Position numbers and translations under genes: made by a program
Source of the DNA: Mageeibacillus sp. UBA4314
GTDB lineage: Bacteria > Bacillota > Clostridia > Saccharofermentanales > Saccharofermentanaceae
Direction: 5' to 3'
DNA length: 64,000 nucleotides
Assembly: GCA_002394605.1 (NCBI GenBank)
Contig: DGUI01000033.1
Location: 1 to 64,000, forward strand
In this document: positions 36,030 through 43,089 of the stretch, piece by piece
Layout of the letters: each line of letters opens with the position of its first letter
How positions within the stretch are numbered: position 1 is the stretch's first letter
Notes under the pieces: model-generated
Seen by the model: only the letters and a program-made list of their open reading frames with translations
Told to the model about the DNA's origin: nothing
Databases searched by the model: none

Positions 36030-37538
36030 ATGGGCCAGGATACTAACGATTTACAGAAGAAATTTAAGGAAATACTTAATAAACTGCCGGAAGACAAGAA
36101 GAAGGCATTGTACTCGCGTCTCAAGGAAATGGATTCCGAAGAACGCAATAAGACCATAGCTGCTATCGTTGCAAAAGACAGTGAAGTTCATGGCGCAGAG
36201 CATAAGGAAGCTGCGGAGGCTAAGACAGCACCGGCGACTGCTCCTGCAAAGAAACCCCAGCAGAATAAGCCAAGGCAGAATCCCAAGGGGCAGAAACCTG
36301 CACCTAAGCTAGGTCAAAAGCCTGCTCCAAAGCAGAACCATAATCAGAAACAAGCCCCTAAGCAGGGACAAAAGCCTGCTCAGAAGGCTGTTCAAAAGCC
36401 GGTTCAGAAACCTGCTCAGAAGCCGGTTCAGAATAAGAAACCCCAGAAGCCTGAGAATAAGCAGATAAACAAGCCTGCTCCCAAGGAAGAATCACCTTTC
36501 GTTGTGCAGGAGACACCTAAGCAGACCCCTAAGGAGACTAAGAAGAGCAGCGGTTCACCGTTCAAGGTGATGCTGGTCTTCACGATCATCCTTGCGGTCG
36601 GCATATTAGGCTTTGTGGGCTATATGAAGCGCGATGCGATCATGAAGCTCTTCAATCCTTCGTCTGCGGAGACGGAAGTTGCCGCAACGACTGCAACTGC
36701 TGAGACATCTGCATCACAGGGCGAGACGGAGCCTTCCGTTACCGAGACTTCTGATGTCCCTGAGACTTCAGAGAGTGAACCGGTCGAGACATCTGATACT
36801 GAAGGCTCGGACATGTCGGATATCTCCGATACTTCTGATACACCTGAGCCTACTGAAGTGTCCTGGACACCCACACCTGCGGTAACGCCTACGCCTGTTC
36901 CTGCAGCACCCGGTGCTCCGCACCTGTCGGGTATGGTGATCGTATTGGATCCCGGTCATCAGAAGACAACAAATGAGCAGACTGAGAAAGTCGCTTCCTG
37001 GCTTGCAGCTGAGAAATCCCGTTGCACGAGCGGTGGTAAGGGCGTTGCGACCGGCATTCCCGAGTATGAACTTACTCTGCAGCTCGGCATGCTCTTCAAG
37101 GAATACCTCGAAAAGTGCGGCGCGACTGTCATCATGACCCGCACGACGAACGATATCGACCTGTCCAACCAGGAGAGAGCAAATATGGCTACTGCAGCTA
37201 ACTGTAACCTCTATCTGAGGATCCATGCAGACAGTGCCAACGATTCCAAGACTTCGGGCATACAGATGTATGTGCCCAATCATGGTAATAACTTTAAGGC
37301 GGACATGATCAAGGCGAGAGTCCTGGGTGACAATCTTTGTAATGTTACAGGACTTCCTTTCAACGGTGTACTGTCAACAGAGGTATATACCGGCCTGAAC
37401 TATGCTACTAACATCCATTCGATCCAGGTAAGCTTCGGTTATCTGTCCAACAGTGATGATGAAGCGATTTTAACAAACGAGCAAATGCAGTATAATATGG
37501 CTGTGGCTGTAGCACAGTTGTGTGCTGAGTACAAATAA
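36030..37538 (+). CDS. Membrane-anchored N-acetylmuramoyl-L-alanine amidase-like protein
   Basis: A 502-residue protein in four parts. A helical N-terminus comes first, then a Lys/Gln/Pro-rich low-complexity region (about 60-150, many QKPAPKQ-like units), then one transmembrane helix (about 180-200: VMLVFTIILAVGILGFVGYM). After that comes an extracellular Ser/Thr/Glu linker and an Amidase_3 domain (about 305-502). The domain keeps the zinc ligands of the family (LDPGH, the Glu in PEYELTLQLG, and RIHADS). The late VE-x-GF-x-SN motif, which supplies the catalytic Glu, reads QVSFGYLSN, so Ser replaces Glu. It may be inactive or act as a wall-binding module. I chose ATG 36030 after GGAGG; ATG 36003 lacks a site. 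Confidence 0.85.
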   Translation: MGQDTNDLQKKFKEILNKLPEDKKKALYSRLKEMDSEERNKTIAAIVAKDSEVHGAEHKEAAEAKTAPATAPAKKPQQNKPRQNPKGQKPAPKLGQKPAPKQNHNQKQAPKQGQKPAQKAVQKPVQKPAQKPVQNKKPQKPENKQINKPAPKEESPFVVQETPKQTPKETKKSSGSPFKVMLVFTIILAVGILGFVGYMKRDAIMKLFNPSSAETEVAATTATAETSASQGETEPSVTETSDVPETSESEPVETSDTEGSDMSDISDTSDTPEPTEVSWTPTPAVTPTPVPAAPGAPHLSGMVIVLDPGHQKTTNEQTEKVASWLAAEKSRCTSGGKGVATGIPEYELTLQLGMLFKEYLEKCGATVIMTRTTNDIDLSNQERANMATAANCNLYLRIHADSANDSKTSGIQMYVPNHGNNFKADMIKARVLGDNLCNVTGLPFNGVLSTEVYTGLNYATNIHSIQVSFGYLSNSDDEAILTNEQMQYNMAVAVAQLCAEYK

Positions 37539-37555
37539 CATGTGAGGTAATTCAT

Positions 37556-38092
37556 ATGAACGTAGATGATCTCGTAAAGCAGGCTAAGCAGTATCTTGAT
37601 AATGAGAAGAGCGGTGTTAAGAATGAGATCGACATGGAGACTCCCAATATCAGCGGAATGACACCTGACGATGAACTCTCTTTCTCAGTAGGCAGACTTG
37701 ATGTTCTCGTTGCATCCATATGGATGCTCCTCAAGGCCAAAGAAGGCTACACAGATGAGGAACTCATGACCAATGTGACAGAGATCATCTCAAACCGTAA
37801 GGGCAAGGTATACAGCCGTGATGTCATCAAGTGCCCTAAGTGCGGCAACAACATCCAGGAAGTGAAGAAGACCCCTCTTACATGCAGGTGCTACTACTGT
37901 GGTGCTACATACGTTATGTATCCTTACAACGATAAGGAGCCTGATGAGGAACCCATGCCTCTGACTTTCGAACAGGTCGAGGAAGCTAATGCGGCCGAGA
38001 TCAAGAAGAGTGAGGAGGCAGTTGAAGAACTTCCCACTAATTTCGAACCGTATGATGTATCCAAAGATCTGGGATTTGACGACGAAGAATAA
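37556..38092 (+). CDS. Zinc-ribbon protein of unknown function
   Basis: A 178-residue soluble protein with a four-Cys zinc ribbon (KCPKCGNNIQ and CRCYYCGATY, about residues 99-124) and an acidic C-terminal third. The N-terminal half is helical (LDVLVASIWMLLKAKEGYTDEELM). I do not recognise a family. It starts 18 bases after the amidase-like gene and is probably co-transcribed with it. The hairpin after it lies just before ssrA. Confidence 0.75.
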   Translation: MNVDDLVKQAKQYLDNEKSGVKNEIDMETPNISGMTPDDELSFSVGRLDVLVASIWMLLKAKEGYTDEELMTNVTEIISNRKGKVYSRDVIKCPKCGNNIQEVKKTPLTCRCYYCGATYVMYPYNDKEPDEEPMPLTFEQVEEANAAEIKKSEEAVEELPTNFEPYDVSKDLGFDDEE

Positions 38093-38115
38093 TTGTGTTA
38101 TCTTATGTGTCCCGC

Positions 38116-38139
38116 TGTCCGTGAGGAGCTGCACGGGCA
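38116..38139 (+). terminator. Hairpin between the zinc-ribbon gene and ssrA
   Basis: TGTCCGTG (38116-38123) pairs with CACGGGCA (38132-38139), 8 bp with one wobble. Only a short TTTT follows. It may terminate the upstream transcript or belong to the ssrA precursor. Confidence 0.5.
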
Positions 38140-38149
38140 ACGGCATTTT

Positions 38150-38522
38150 GGGGACGTACCGGTCTCGACGGGGTAGTTGATACCGGGAAAGCGGGTGGAG
38201 GATTCTCGTTGTGCCTCCTTAAAAAACGGGAACCGCAAGTAATTGCAAACGACACACAGCTCGTAGCAGCGTAATCGCTACCGTCTGACTTCTATATCTG
38301 CGTAGGAGTTAATGACGCGAACTGCAGACCTTACCTGTCAGAGGTTAAACAGGACCACCTCAATACATAAGCTTTGCTGTATTGTTGTATCCATGAAGCT
38401 ACCGGAAGCTTACCCTGTCAGTGGGGTCATTCGAAAGGGAATTTCTTAAACACTGACTGCACCCGGAGAGGTCCCGGAGGATTCTGTTCCGGACAGGGGT
38501 TCGATTCCCCTCGTCTCCACCA
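38150..38522 (+). ncRNA. ssrA: Transfer-messenger RNA (tmRNA)
   Basis: Rescues stalled ribosomes by trans-translation. The 5' end GGGGACGTACCGGTCTCGAC and the 3' end GGTTCGATTCCCCTCGTCTC plus CACCA form the tRNA-Ala-like half (GGGGACG pairs with CGTCTCC). The tag frame starts at GCA 38245 and reads ANDTQLVAA, stop TAA at 38272-38274, so the tag added after the charged Ala is short (nine encoded residues). The CCA end is encoded. An A+T-rich island begins about 100 bases downstream. Confidence 0.97.
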
Positions 38523-38530
38523 AACGTTCA

Positions 38531-38600
38531 TGGAGCCATTCTGAAGACTAGTCCCAGGAGCTATTGTTGCTCCCGAGGTAATGATTTCAGAATGGCTCCA
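38531..38600. repeat. 15-bp perfect inverted repeat just after ssrA
   Basis: TGGAGCCATTCTGAA (38531-38545) and TTCAGAATGGCTCCA (38586-38600) are perfect inverted copies, with an inner GGAGC/GCTCC hairpin. No T run follows on either strand, so it is not a standard intrinsic terminator. It marks the boundary between ssrA and the A+T-rich island. Confidence 0.85.
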
Positions 38601-38626
38601 TTCATTGCGAAGGAGATAATGTATTG

Positions 38627-39016
38627 TCATACATATAGGTCTTGTCTAACAATTACCATTTCTTCAACTGCTTTTCTGCAGAATTCTAGTCGATCACTGT
38701 CTGTTAACGAATCAGAGAAACTGATCTCATCTTCATTAATTGTGAAATAGCGTGAAAACGAGGGTTCTTCTGATACAATCTTGCGAAGTGTCTCACACCA
38801 ACTATACTTCATAATCTTTAGATTTTTGTGTTTAACAGATTTGCCGGATGCTATCCAAACATCTCTCTTATATTCCAATCGCACCCAATCAAATAACTTA
38901 ATTACTGATATATTAAATTCTTCAACTGAATACTTGTTTTTAAGACAATATGCTTCCTCGATTGTTTTTGTTTGTTTTGTTCTGTAATCGTTATACATTT
39001 CTACTAAATCTTTCAT
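38627..39016 (-). CDS. Small soluble protein overlapping the HExxH gene (immunity-like position)
   Basis: A 129-residue hydrophilic protein I do not recognise. ATG 39016 overlaps the stop of the preceding gene (ATGA) with GGGAG about ten bases upstream; an in-frame ATG at 39025 is too close to that site. Tight coupling to a possible toxin-like metalloprotein, small size and lack of membrane segments fit an immunity or antitoxin partner, but this is inference only. Base composition is clearly A+T-rich compared with the flanking chromosome. Confidence 0.65.
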   Translation of the reverse strand: MKDLVEMYNDYRTKQTKTIEEAYCLKNKYSVEEFNISVIKLFDWVRLEYKRDVWIASGKSVKHKNLKIMKYSWCETLRKIVSEEPSFSRYFTINEDEISFSDSLTDSDRLEFCRKAVEEMVIVRQDLYV

Positions 39017-39510
39017 TTTTTCCATCTCCCATAGTATCTATGCACATGAACCCTGATATCATCATCCGTTGCATGTTCTATTTTCCTCCTACCGGCTTTT
39101 TGAAAATCATGCTCAGCCCTATAAGCTTTTAATTCGCTGTTGATTGAATCATACTCAATTCCATTAATGTAGTCTAGAGCATGAATCCCTTCATGAAATA
39201 TAGTGCTAATCAAATCTATAGAGCTTCTCCGAACATATATTTTTCCGTCATCATGTCTTCCAACTATCGTGCGATCGGGTGTCACATAATAATCAAACAG
39301 GTTGTCTCCAAGTATATTTAGACTCATTTTTTTGTCTTTTATTCCATTTGCGACAATGGTTGATTCAATTGTAACACCCATTAGTTCGCGTATTATTCCA
39401 TTTCTTGAAATGTAGTTTACTCTATCTGAATCATTGGTTTTCGATTCTTTATTTTCACTTCGCTTTTTTCCTAAAGTGTTGCCAAATCCACCATGGTATC
39501 CAGCCCCCAT
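39013..39510 (-). CDS. HExxH-motif protein, possible zinc metalloprotein or toxin
   Basis: A 165-residue protein starting MGAGYHGGFGNTLGKKR. The Gly/His-rich N-terminus is followed by a charged linker and a C-terminal domain with FHEGIHALDYING, an HExxH zinc-binding motif, with a possible third ligand in the ELKAYRAEHDF segment 14-20 residues later. The Gly-rich start followed by a catalytic-looking C-terminal domain resembles small polymorphic-toxin cassettes. Its start overlaps the DUF4417 stop (TAATG), and its stop overlaps the next gene, so the three are one translational unit. Function is not established. Confidence 0.65.
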   Translation of the reverse strand: MGAGYHGGFGNTLGKKRSENKESKTNDSDRVNYISRNGIIRELMGVTIESTIVANGIKDKKMSLNILGDNLFDYYVTPDRTIVGRHDDGKIYVRRSSIDLISTIFHEGIHALDYINGIEYDSINSELKAYRAEHDFQKAGRRKIEHATDDDIRVHVHRYYGRWKK

Positions 39511-40181
39511 TATACCACCCCCTCGTTCGAATTCCTTGACTTACCGAACTCGCTCTGGAATTGATATATCCTGATGCCCATATCTCTGTATTTCTGGAAT
39601 ATGCTGTCAGGACATGCTCCATAGACAACTATTGATATAGGTAAAACACGCTTTATCACAACATCCAGACCTTTGATAAATGTTTCGTGATCATCAAGAT
39701 TCTTTAATGTGCCATGAGTGCCGACAGCTATCACCGAATGCTTTGGTATCCCGTCTGTACATACTTTATAGGTACGCCTATCTCCATAACGGATGTTTGG
39801 AATAACCTTTACACCATTAACCTGAAGCCATGCACCGATTGCTCTGCTTCGATAGATATTCCATAGTTGCATGACTAGTGGCATATCACGATAGAGACTC
39901 CAATCGGGTAAGATGACACCGTTGAATCGTTGCAGAATAGGGAGATTTTTACGTGGATTACGCCACAATCGCTCGAACAAGTAGTCATCCTCAAAGAAGT
40001 GGACCCAGAAATCATGATTTTTGTATGAAATACACTTCGAAAAAGAAATCAGTCTGTTGGGAATGTCATAGCAGGGGCGTATAACAGGAAACTCAAAAAA
40101 ACCTGCAAAATCCGCAAAAGCGACCAAGAATGCGTTAAAAACATCTTTGCATCCTTTACGGATGCCATTTATCTTTGTCAT
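39510..40181 (-). CDS. DUF4417 domain protein
   Basis: A 223-residue protein with recognisable DUF4417 features: FNGVILPDWSLYRDMPLVMQ, IYRSRAIGAWLQVNGVKVIP and the DGIPKHSVIAVGTHG block. The family is common on phage-like and conjugative elements of Firmicutes and has no known activity. The GGAGGG site lies before ATG 40181. A 25-codon ORF (40156-40233) overlaps its start, and a long structured leader lies upstream. Translation of the next gene is coupled by TAATG. Confidence 0.85.
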   Translation of the reverse strand: MTKINGIRKGCKDVFNAFLVAFADFAGFFEFPVIRPCYDIPNRLISFSKCISYKNHDFWVHFFEDDYLFERLWRNPRKNLPILQRFNGVILPDWSLYRDMPLVMQLWNIYRSRAIGAWLQVNGVKVIPNIRYGDRRTYKVCTDGIPKHSVIAVGTHGTLKNLDDHETFIKGLDVVIKRVLPISIVVYGACPDSIFQKYRDMGIRIYQFQSEFGKSRNSNEGVV

Positions 40182-40233
40182 TTATTATGCCCTCCTTATC
40201 GGGAAAAATATTAATAGTGAAAATAGAAATCAT
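40156..40233 (-). CDS. Possible 25-codon leader peptide before DUF4417
   Basis: MISIFTINIFPDKEGIINDK followed by DKWHP and TAA. It has its own good ribosome site (GGAGG at 40241-40245, 7 bases upstream) and overlaps the first 26 bases of the DUF4417 gene in another frame. Translation through it would carry ribosomes onto the DUF4417 start. No homology is claimed. Confidence 0.4.
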   Translation of the reverse strand: MISIFTINIFPDKEGIINDKDKWHP

Positions 40234-40261
40234 ATTGATTCCTCCTTCATAAAATTGATTT

Positions 40262-40380
40262 TTCCCTTGGAATGTGGCATAATAATTTTGCAGAATTAGG
40301 ATGCTTGCATCCCAAGGGATTACACCTTATAAGCCTTTTGGTTTACAGGGTGTTTTTCTTTAATGTAAAACGACAAACAT
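40262..40380 (-). promoter_or_regulatory. Structured leader of the DUF4417 operon
   Basis: About 150 bases between the ImmA gene and DUF4417 contain nested inverted repeats: CCCTTGG/CCAAGGG (40264-40270 and 40312-40318), GGATGC/GCATCC (40299-40304 and 40307-40312) and ACACC/GGTGT (40322-40326 and 40349-40353). A six-codon ORF (MFVVLH, 40380 down to 40360) with AAGGAG upstream precedes them. Tiny ORF plus alternative hairpins is the layout of an attenuation leader; read on the plus strand the last hairpin is followed by TTTTCTTT. Confidence 0.45.
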
Positions 40381-40394
40381 ACGCATCACTCCTT

Positions 40395-41057
40395 TCAATA
40401 CCAATGTCGTGAATTCCAACTGTCTCGTTCTCGTTGCATGTTGAACTCTTCTTCGTAATCTAACTGATTATGAGGAAAAAGATGTTGTATTAATGGCAGA
40501 TATCGGCCAATAATAATGTCATCGAATTCCTTTTCTGTTCTGGAACGCCATTCTTCAACTGTATTAGCAAGTGTCTTGATACGTTTCTCTGCAGCGAGTT
40601 TTGAAACTCCGAAGTTTTTCGTTAGAAATGAAACTGTAATCATAACGCCTTGATGCTGAAGATATCGCAACAGCTGTTCTGGCATCAGTATTTGAGCGGC
40701 AAAGGTGTTGGCTTCTATTTCTTGCTTGTGATATAGTTCGTTTTGTTCGTCACACCGTACATGACCCAGATCATTGTGAGCTAATTCGTGAAGAAGAGAA
40801 AAGTTGACATGCGCAATTGGCTTGGTTTCGTCATAAAATATGATAGTTTTACCGTGATAACCAACAAGTACAGCGGATTCGCTTCCGAAATCTCTCATGT
40901 TAAGATTATACTCTCTTGCTTTCTTAAAAGATTTGCAACGAATTCCGATTCTTTCCTTTATCAGATCTTTGGAAGAGAAAGGGAAAGCATTAATTGCTTC
41001 TGTTGTAACTAGGATTGTATTTGCCTTAGTATAGGCTAGTTTGAAATCAGGGTTCAC
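40395..41057 (-). CDS. ImmA/IrrE-family metallopeptidase
   Basis: A 220-residue protein with the ImmA zinc motif HELAHNDLGH and the later Glu in QEIEANTFAAQILMP. Members cleave XRE-type repressors encoded next to them, relieving repression of mobile elements after a signal such as DNA damage. I chose GTG 41057 (first residues VNPDFKLAY, read as Met), because GGAGGA lies 5 bases upstream; a longer ATG frame to 41087 overlaps the repressor gene. It follows the XRE gene by one base, the classical repressor-protease pair. Confidence 0.88.
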   Translation of the reverse strand: MNPDFKLAYTKANTILVTTEAINAFPFSSKDLIKERIGIRCKSFKKAREYNLNMRDFGSESAVLVGYHGKTIIFYDETKPIAHVNFSLLHELAHNDLGHVRCDEQNELYHKQEIEANTFAAQILMPEQLLRYLQHQGVMITVSFLTKNFGVSKLAAEKRIKTLANTVEEWRSRTEKEFDDIIIGRYLPLIQHLFPHNQLDYEEEFNMQRERDSWNSRHWY

Positions 41058-41058
41058 T

Positions 41059-41391
41059 TTATTCCTCCTCGTCTTCCCAAAGATCATCGAAAACGCTTTT
41101 AAGAATAGTCTCTGCTTTTTTTAGTTGCTCAGGATTGAGCTTGTCGAGATTTCTTCTAATTATGCTTAAATCATCGTTACTTGGTTCTGCATTTGTCTTT
41201 CCAAGAAGATAGTCTGTAGAAGTACCTAATACCTTTGCAATTCGAAGTAGAACTTCAGAGTTAGGGGTTCTTACACCCTTAACATAATTAGACATAGCAG
41301 CTTCGGTTATGTCGGCTCTTTTAGCCAATTGACTTTGATTCAAATTCTGTTTTTCCATTAATGACTTTATCCTCTCTGCGAATACTGACAT
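41059..41391 (-). CDS. XRE-family transcriptional repressor
   Basis: A 110-residue helix-turn-helix protein: LNQSQLAKRADITEAAMSNYVKGVRTP and VLLRIAKVLGTSTDYLLG are the typical XRE HTH and its following helix. The C-terminal third is acidic. The ribosome site GGGGAGG precedes the ATG. A consensus promoter with an inverted repeat across the -10 box lies just upstream, so it probably represses itself and the downstream island genes and is a likely target of the adjacent ImmA protease. Confidence 0.93.
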   Translation of the reverse strand: MSVFAERIKSLMEKQNLNQSQLAKRADITEAAMSNYVKGVRTPNSEVLLRIAKVLGTSTDYLLGKTNAEPSNDDLSIIRRNLDKLNPEQLKKAETILKSVFDDLWEDEEE

Positions 41392-41415
41392 TTTTAAGCC
41401 TCCCCAACAATGGAT

Positions 41416-41452
41416 TTAACAAAATTATAAAAATGTTAAGTGTGAATGTCAA
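41416..41452 (-). promoter_or_regulatory. Promoter and operator of the XRE-ImmA island
   Basis: On the minus strand the -35 box is a perfect TTGACA (41447-41452) and the -10 box a perfect TATAAT (41424-41429) with a 17-bp spacer. The inverted repeat TTAACA...TGTTAA (arms 41434-41439 and 41416-41421) spans the -10 box, well placed for autorepression by the XRE protein. Confidence 0.85.
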
Positions 41453-41459
41453 GACGTAA

Positions 41460-41795
41460 ATGAGTGCGGCTGTGAATTTCGCGGTTTGTTGTTAGATTAT
41501 TCCTGGCGTATTAACGAAATTGTAACAGTATTTTGTGTGATTAATATGATTCGAAAAAGAGTTTTGCATATACAATTATGTGTAATGTAATGAGTTGAAC
41601 TAGGATATCATTATAAAACTGCAGTGCTTTAGTATCTTTAAAAATGGCGTACTGACACATGTGAGCACTGCGAATAACTACGAAGTTCCATATACCCGTA
41701 AGCATTACGTCTGTGGGTGTTATCATTTTTGTTTTGGTATTCTTCTTTTATAGCGTATAATAGACTCATCGTTTTTGTGATCAAGGGATAATGGA
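41460..41795. other. A+T-rich gene-free region
   Basis: About 335 bases between the island promoter and the flavodoxin gene with no supported gene. It holds a small hairpin (CGTAA-GCA-TTACG near 41697-41709) and a promoter for the plus-strand gene: TTGGTA (41734-41739), 16 bp, TATAAT (41756-41761). The left part keeps the A+T bias of the island, so this is where the island probably ends. Confidence 0.5.
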
Positions 41796-42557
41796 ATGAC
41801 AGGGATATATTTTAGTGGTACGGGCAATTCGAGGTATGCCGCAGAGTGCTTTTGCAGGGATTTTGATAAGGATTCTAAGGTCCTTTCGATAGAAGATCCT
41901 GCTGCAGTATCAGAGATCAAAAGTTCTGATCTGCTCGTTTTTGCATATCCGGTTCAATTCAGTACTGTTCCGAAGATCCTGAGAGATTTCATCACAAACA
42001 ATAGTGAGCTCTGGATGAATAAAAAAGTATTCATAATAGCAACTATGGGATTGTTCAGCGGTGATGGTTCTGGAATCCTGGGACGCCTTCTGCACAGCTA
42101 CGGAGCGGAAGTGATCGGCGGTCTTCATTTGAAAATGCCGGACAGTATAGGCGATGAGAAGGCACTTAAGAGACCTCTCGAAATGAATAGAGAACTGGTC
42201 AGATCATCTGAATCCAAGATAAAAGAATCAGTGGAGCTTCTTAAGGAAGGTAAGCCGCCCAAAGAAGGCCTGGGGCCTTTTTATCGGATGGCCGGTTTCT
42301 TTGGACAAAGACTGTACTTTGGACATAAAACGAAGCAATATTCTTCTAAGCTTAAGATCAACGCTGAGAATTGTGTCGGATGTGGTCTGTGTGTGAAATT
42401 GTGCCCGATGAACAACATTACTGTAGTTGAGGGGAAAGCAGTTCCTTCTGATCAATGCACAATGTGCTACAGGTGTATTAACAAGTGTCCCAAGCAGGCG
42501 GTCACGCTTCTTGGCAAACAGGTTGTTGAGCAGAGTGTGATAGAGAAATATGTGTAA
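41796..42557 (+). CDS. EFR1-type flavodoxin/ferredoxin fusion protein
   Basis: A 253-residue electron carrier. The N-terminal flavodoxin-like domain starts YFSGTGNSRYAAE (FMN phosphate loop), and the C-terminal domain carries two [4Fe-4S] motifs, CVGCGLCVKLCPM and CTMCYRCINKCPK. EFR1-family proteins are frequent in anaerobic Clostridia; the redox partner is unknown. AGGGA about 8 bases upstream serves as ribosome site. It overlaps the next gene by eight bases. Confidence 0.9.
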   Translation: MTGIYFSGTGNSRYAAECFCRDFDKDSKVLSIEDPAAVSEIKSSDLLVFAYPVQFSTVPKILRDFITNNSELWMNKKVFIIATMGLFSGDGSGILGRLLHSYGAEVIGGLHLKMPDSIGDEKALKRPLEMNRELVRSSESKIKESVELLKEGKPPKEGLGPFYRMAGFFGQRLYFGHKTKQYSSKLKINAENCVGCGLCVKLCPMNNITVVEGKAVPSDQCTMCYRCINKCPKQAVTLLGKQVVEQSVIEKYV

Positions 42558-43089
42558 GGTCTTTATTATCAGACATGCGAAAGTGGATTTCCACTGGCGG
42601 AATTGGTGTGATTCAGCGGGGTTTGACAGTGACTGCCGCGAGTATGACAGATCACCTCTGACAAATGACGGATACGATACCCCGAACTTAGCTGATGGCA
42701 AGATCTACATCAGTTCTTTGCCAAGAAGCAGAGATACTGCAAATATGCTTTTCGGAGAGAAAGGATTCATCGTATCAGGACTGATCGATGAGGTACCGTT
42801 AAGATCTTGCTTCGATACAAAGATAAAGCTGCCGCAGTGGTTATGGAAAGCGGTTGGAAGGCTTCAATGGTATATGAATAATGCCAGACAACCGGAACCA
42901 CGGAACCGTTCACGGGAAAGGGCAAAGAGATTTGTTGAGACCATCAGCAATGATGATATTGACTGCACTGTGGTGACACATGGTTTCTTTATGCACACGT
43001 TGCTGTCTGAATTGAGAAATGAAGGCTTCAGGATATCTAAGACACGTACAAAATACAGAAACGGAGAATGGGTAGTTGCAGAACGATAA
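42550..43089 (+). CDS. Histidine phosphatase family protein
   Basis: A 179-residue protein with IIRHAKVDF (RHG-type phosphatase motif, with Ala for Gly), SSLPRSRDTANMLF, a Glu in IDEVPLR and the second catalytic His in VVTHGFFMHTL, the usual order for this superfamily. The substrate could be a sugar phosphate or phosphoprotein. It overlaps the flavodoxin/ferredoxin stop and its end overlaps the next gene, so the three are co-expressed. Confidence 0.85.
   Translation: MCKVFIIRHAKVDFHWRNWCDSAGFDSDCREYDRSPLTNDGYDTPNLADGKIYISSLPRSRDTANMLFGEKGFIVSGLIDEVPLRSCFDTKIKLPQWLWKAVGRLQWYMNNARQPEPRNRSRERAKRFVETISNDDIDCTVVTHGFFMHTLLSELRNEGFRISKTRTKYRNGEWVVAER

Noticed and set aside
38427..38630. Minus-strand ORF with WWRRGESNPCPEQ
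   Set aside because: It is antisense to the 3' half of tmRNA and its inverted repeat. 'GESNPCP'-type peptides are known artefacts of RNA-gene antisense translation.
41541..41726. Minus-strand 61-codon ORF in the gap after the island
   Set aside because: No ribosome site, no recognisable family, and it lies in A+T-poor-supported random frame; not called as a gene.
38500..41800. Attachment-site duplication flanking the post-ssrA island
   Set aside because: The tmRNA 3' end sequence (CGTCTCCACCA) does not recur near 41.4-41.8 kb, and no integrase is present, so integration is suspected but not shown.
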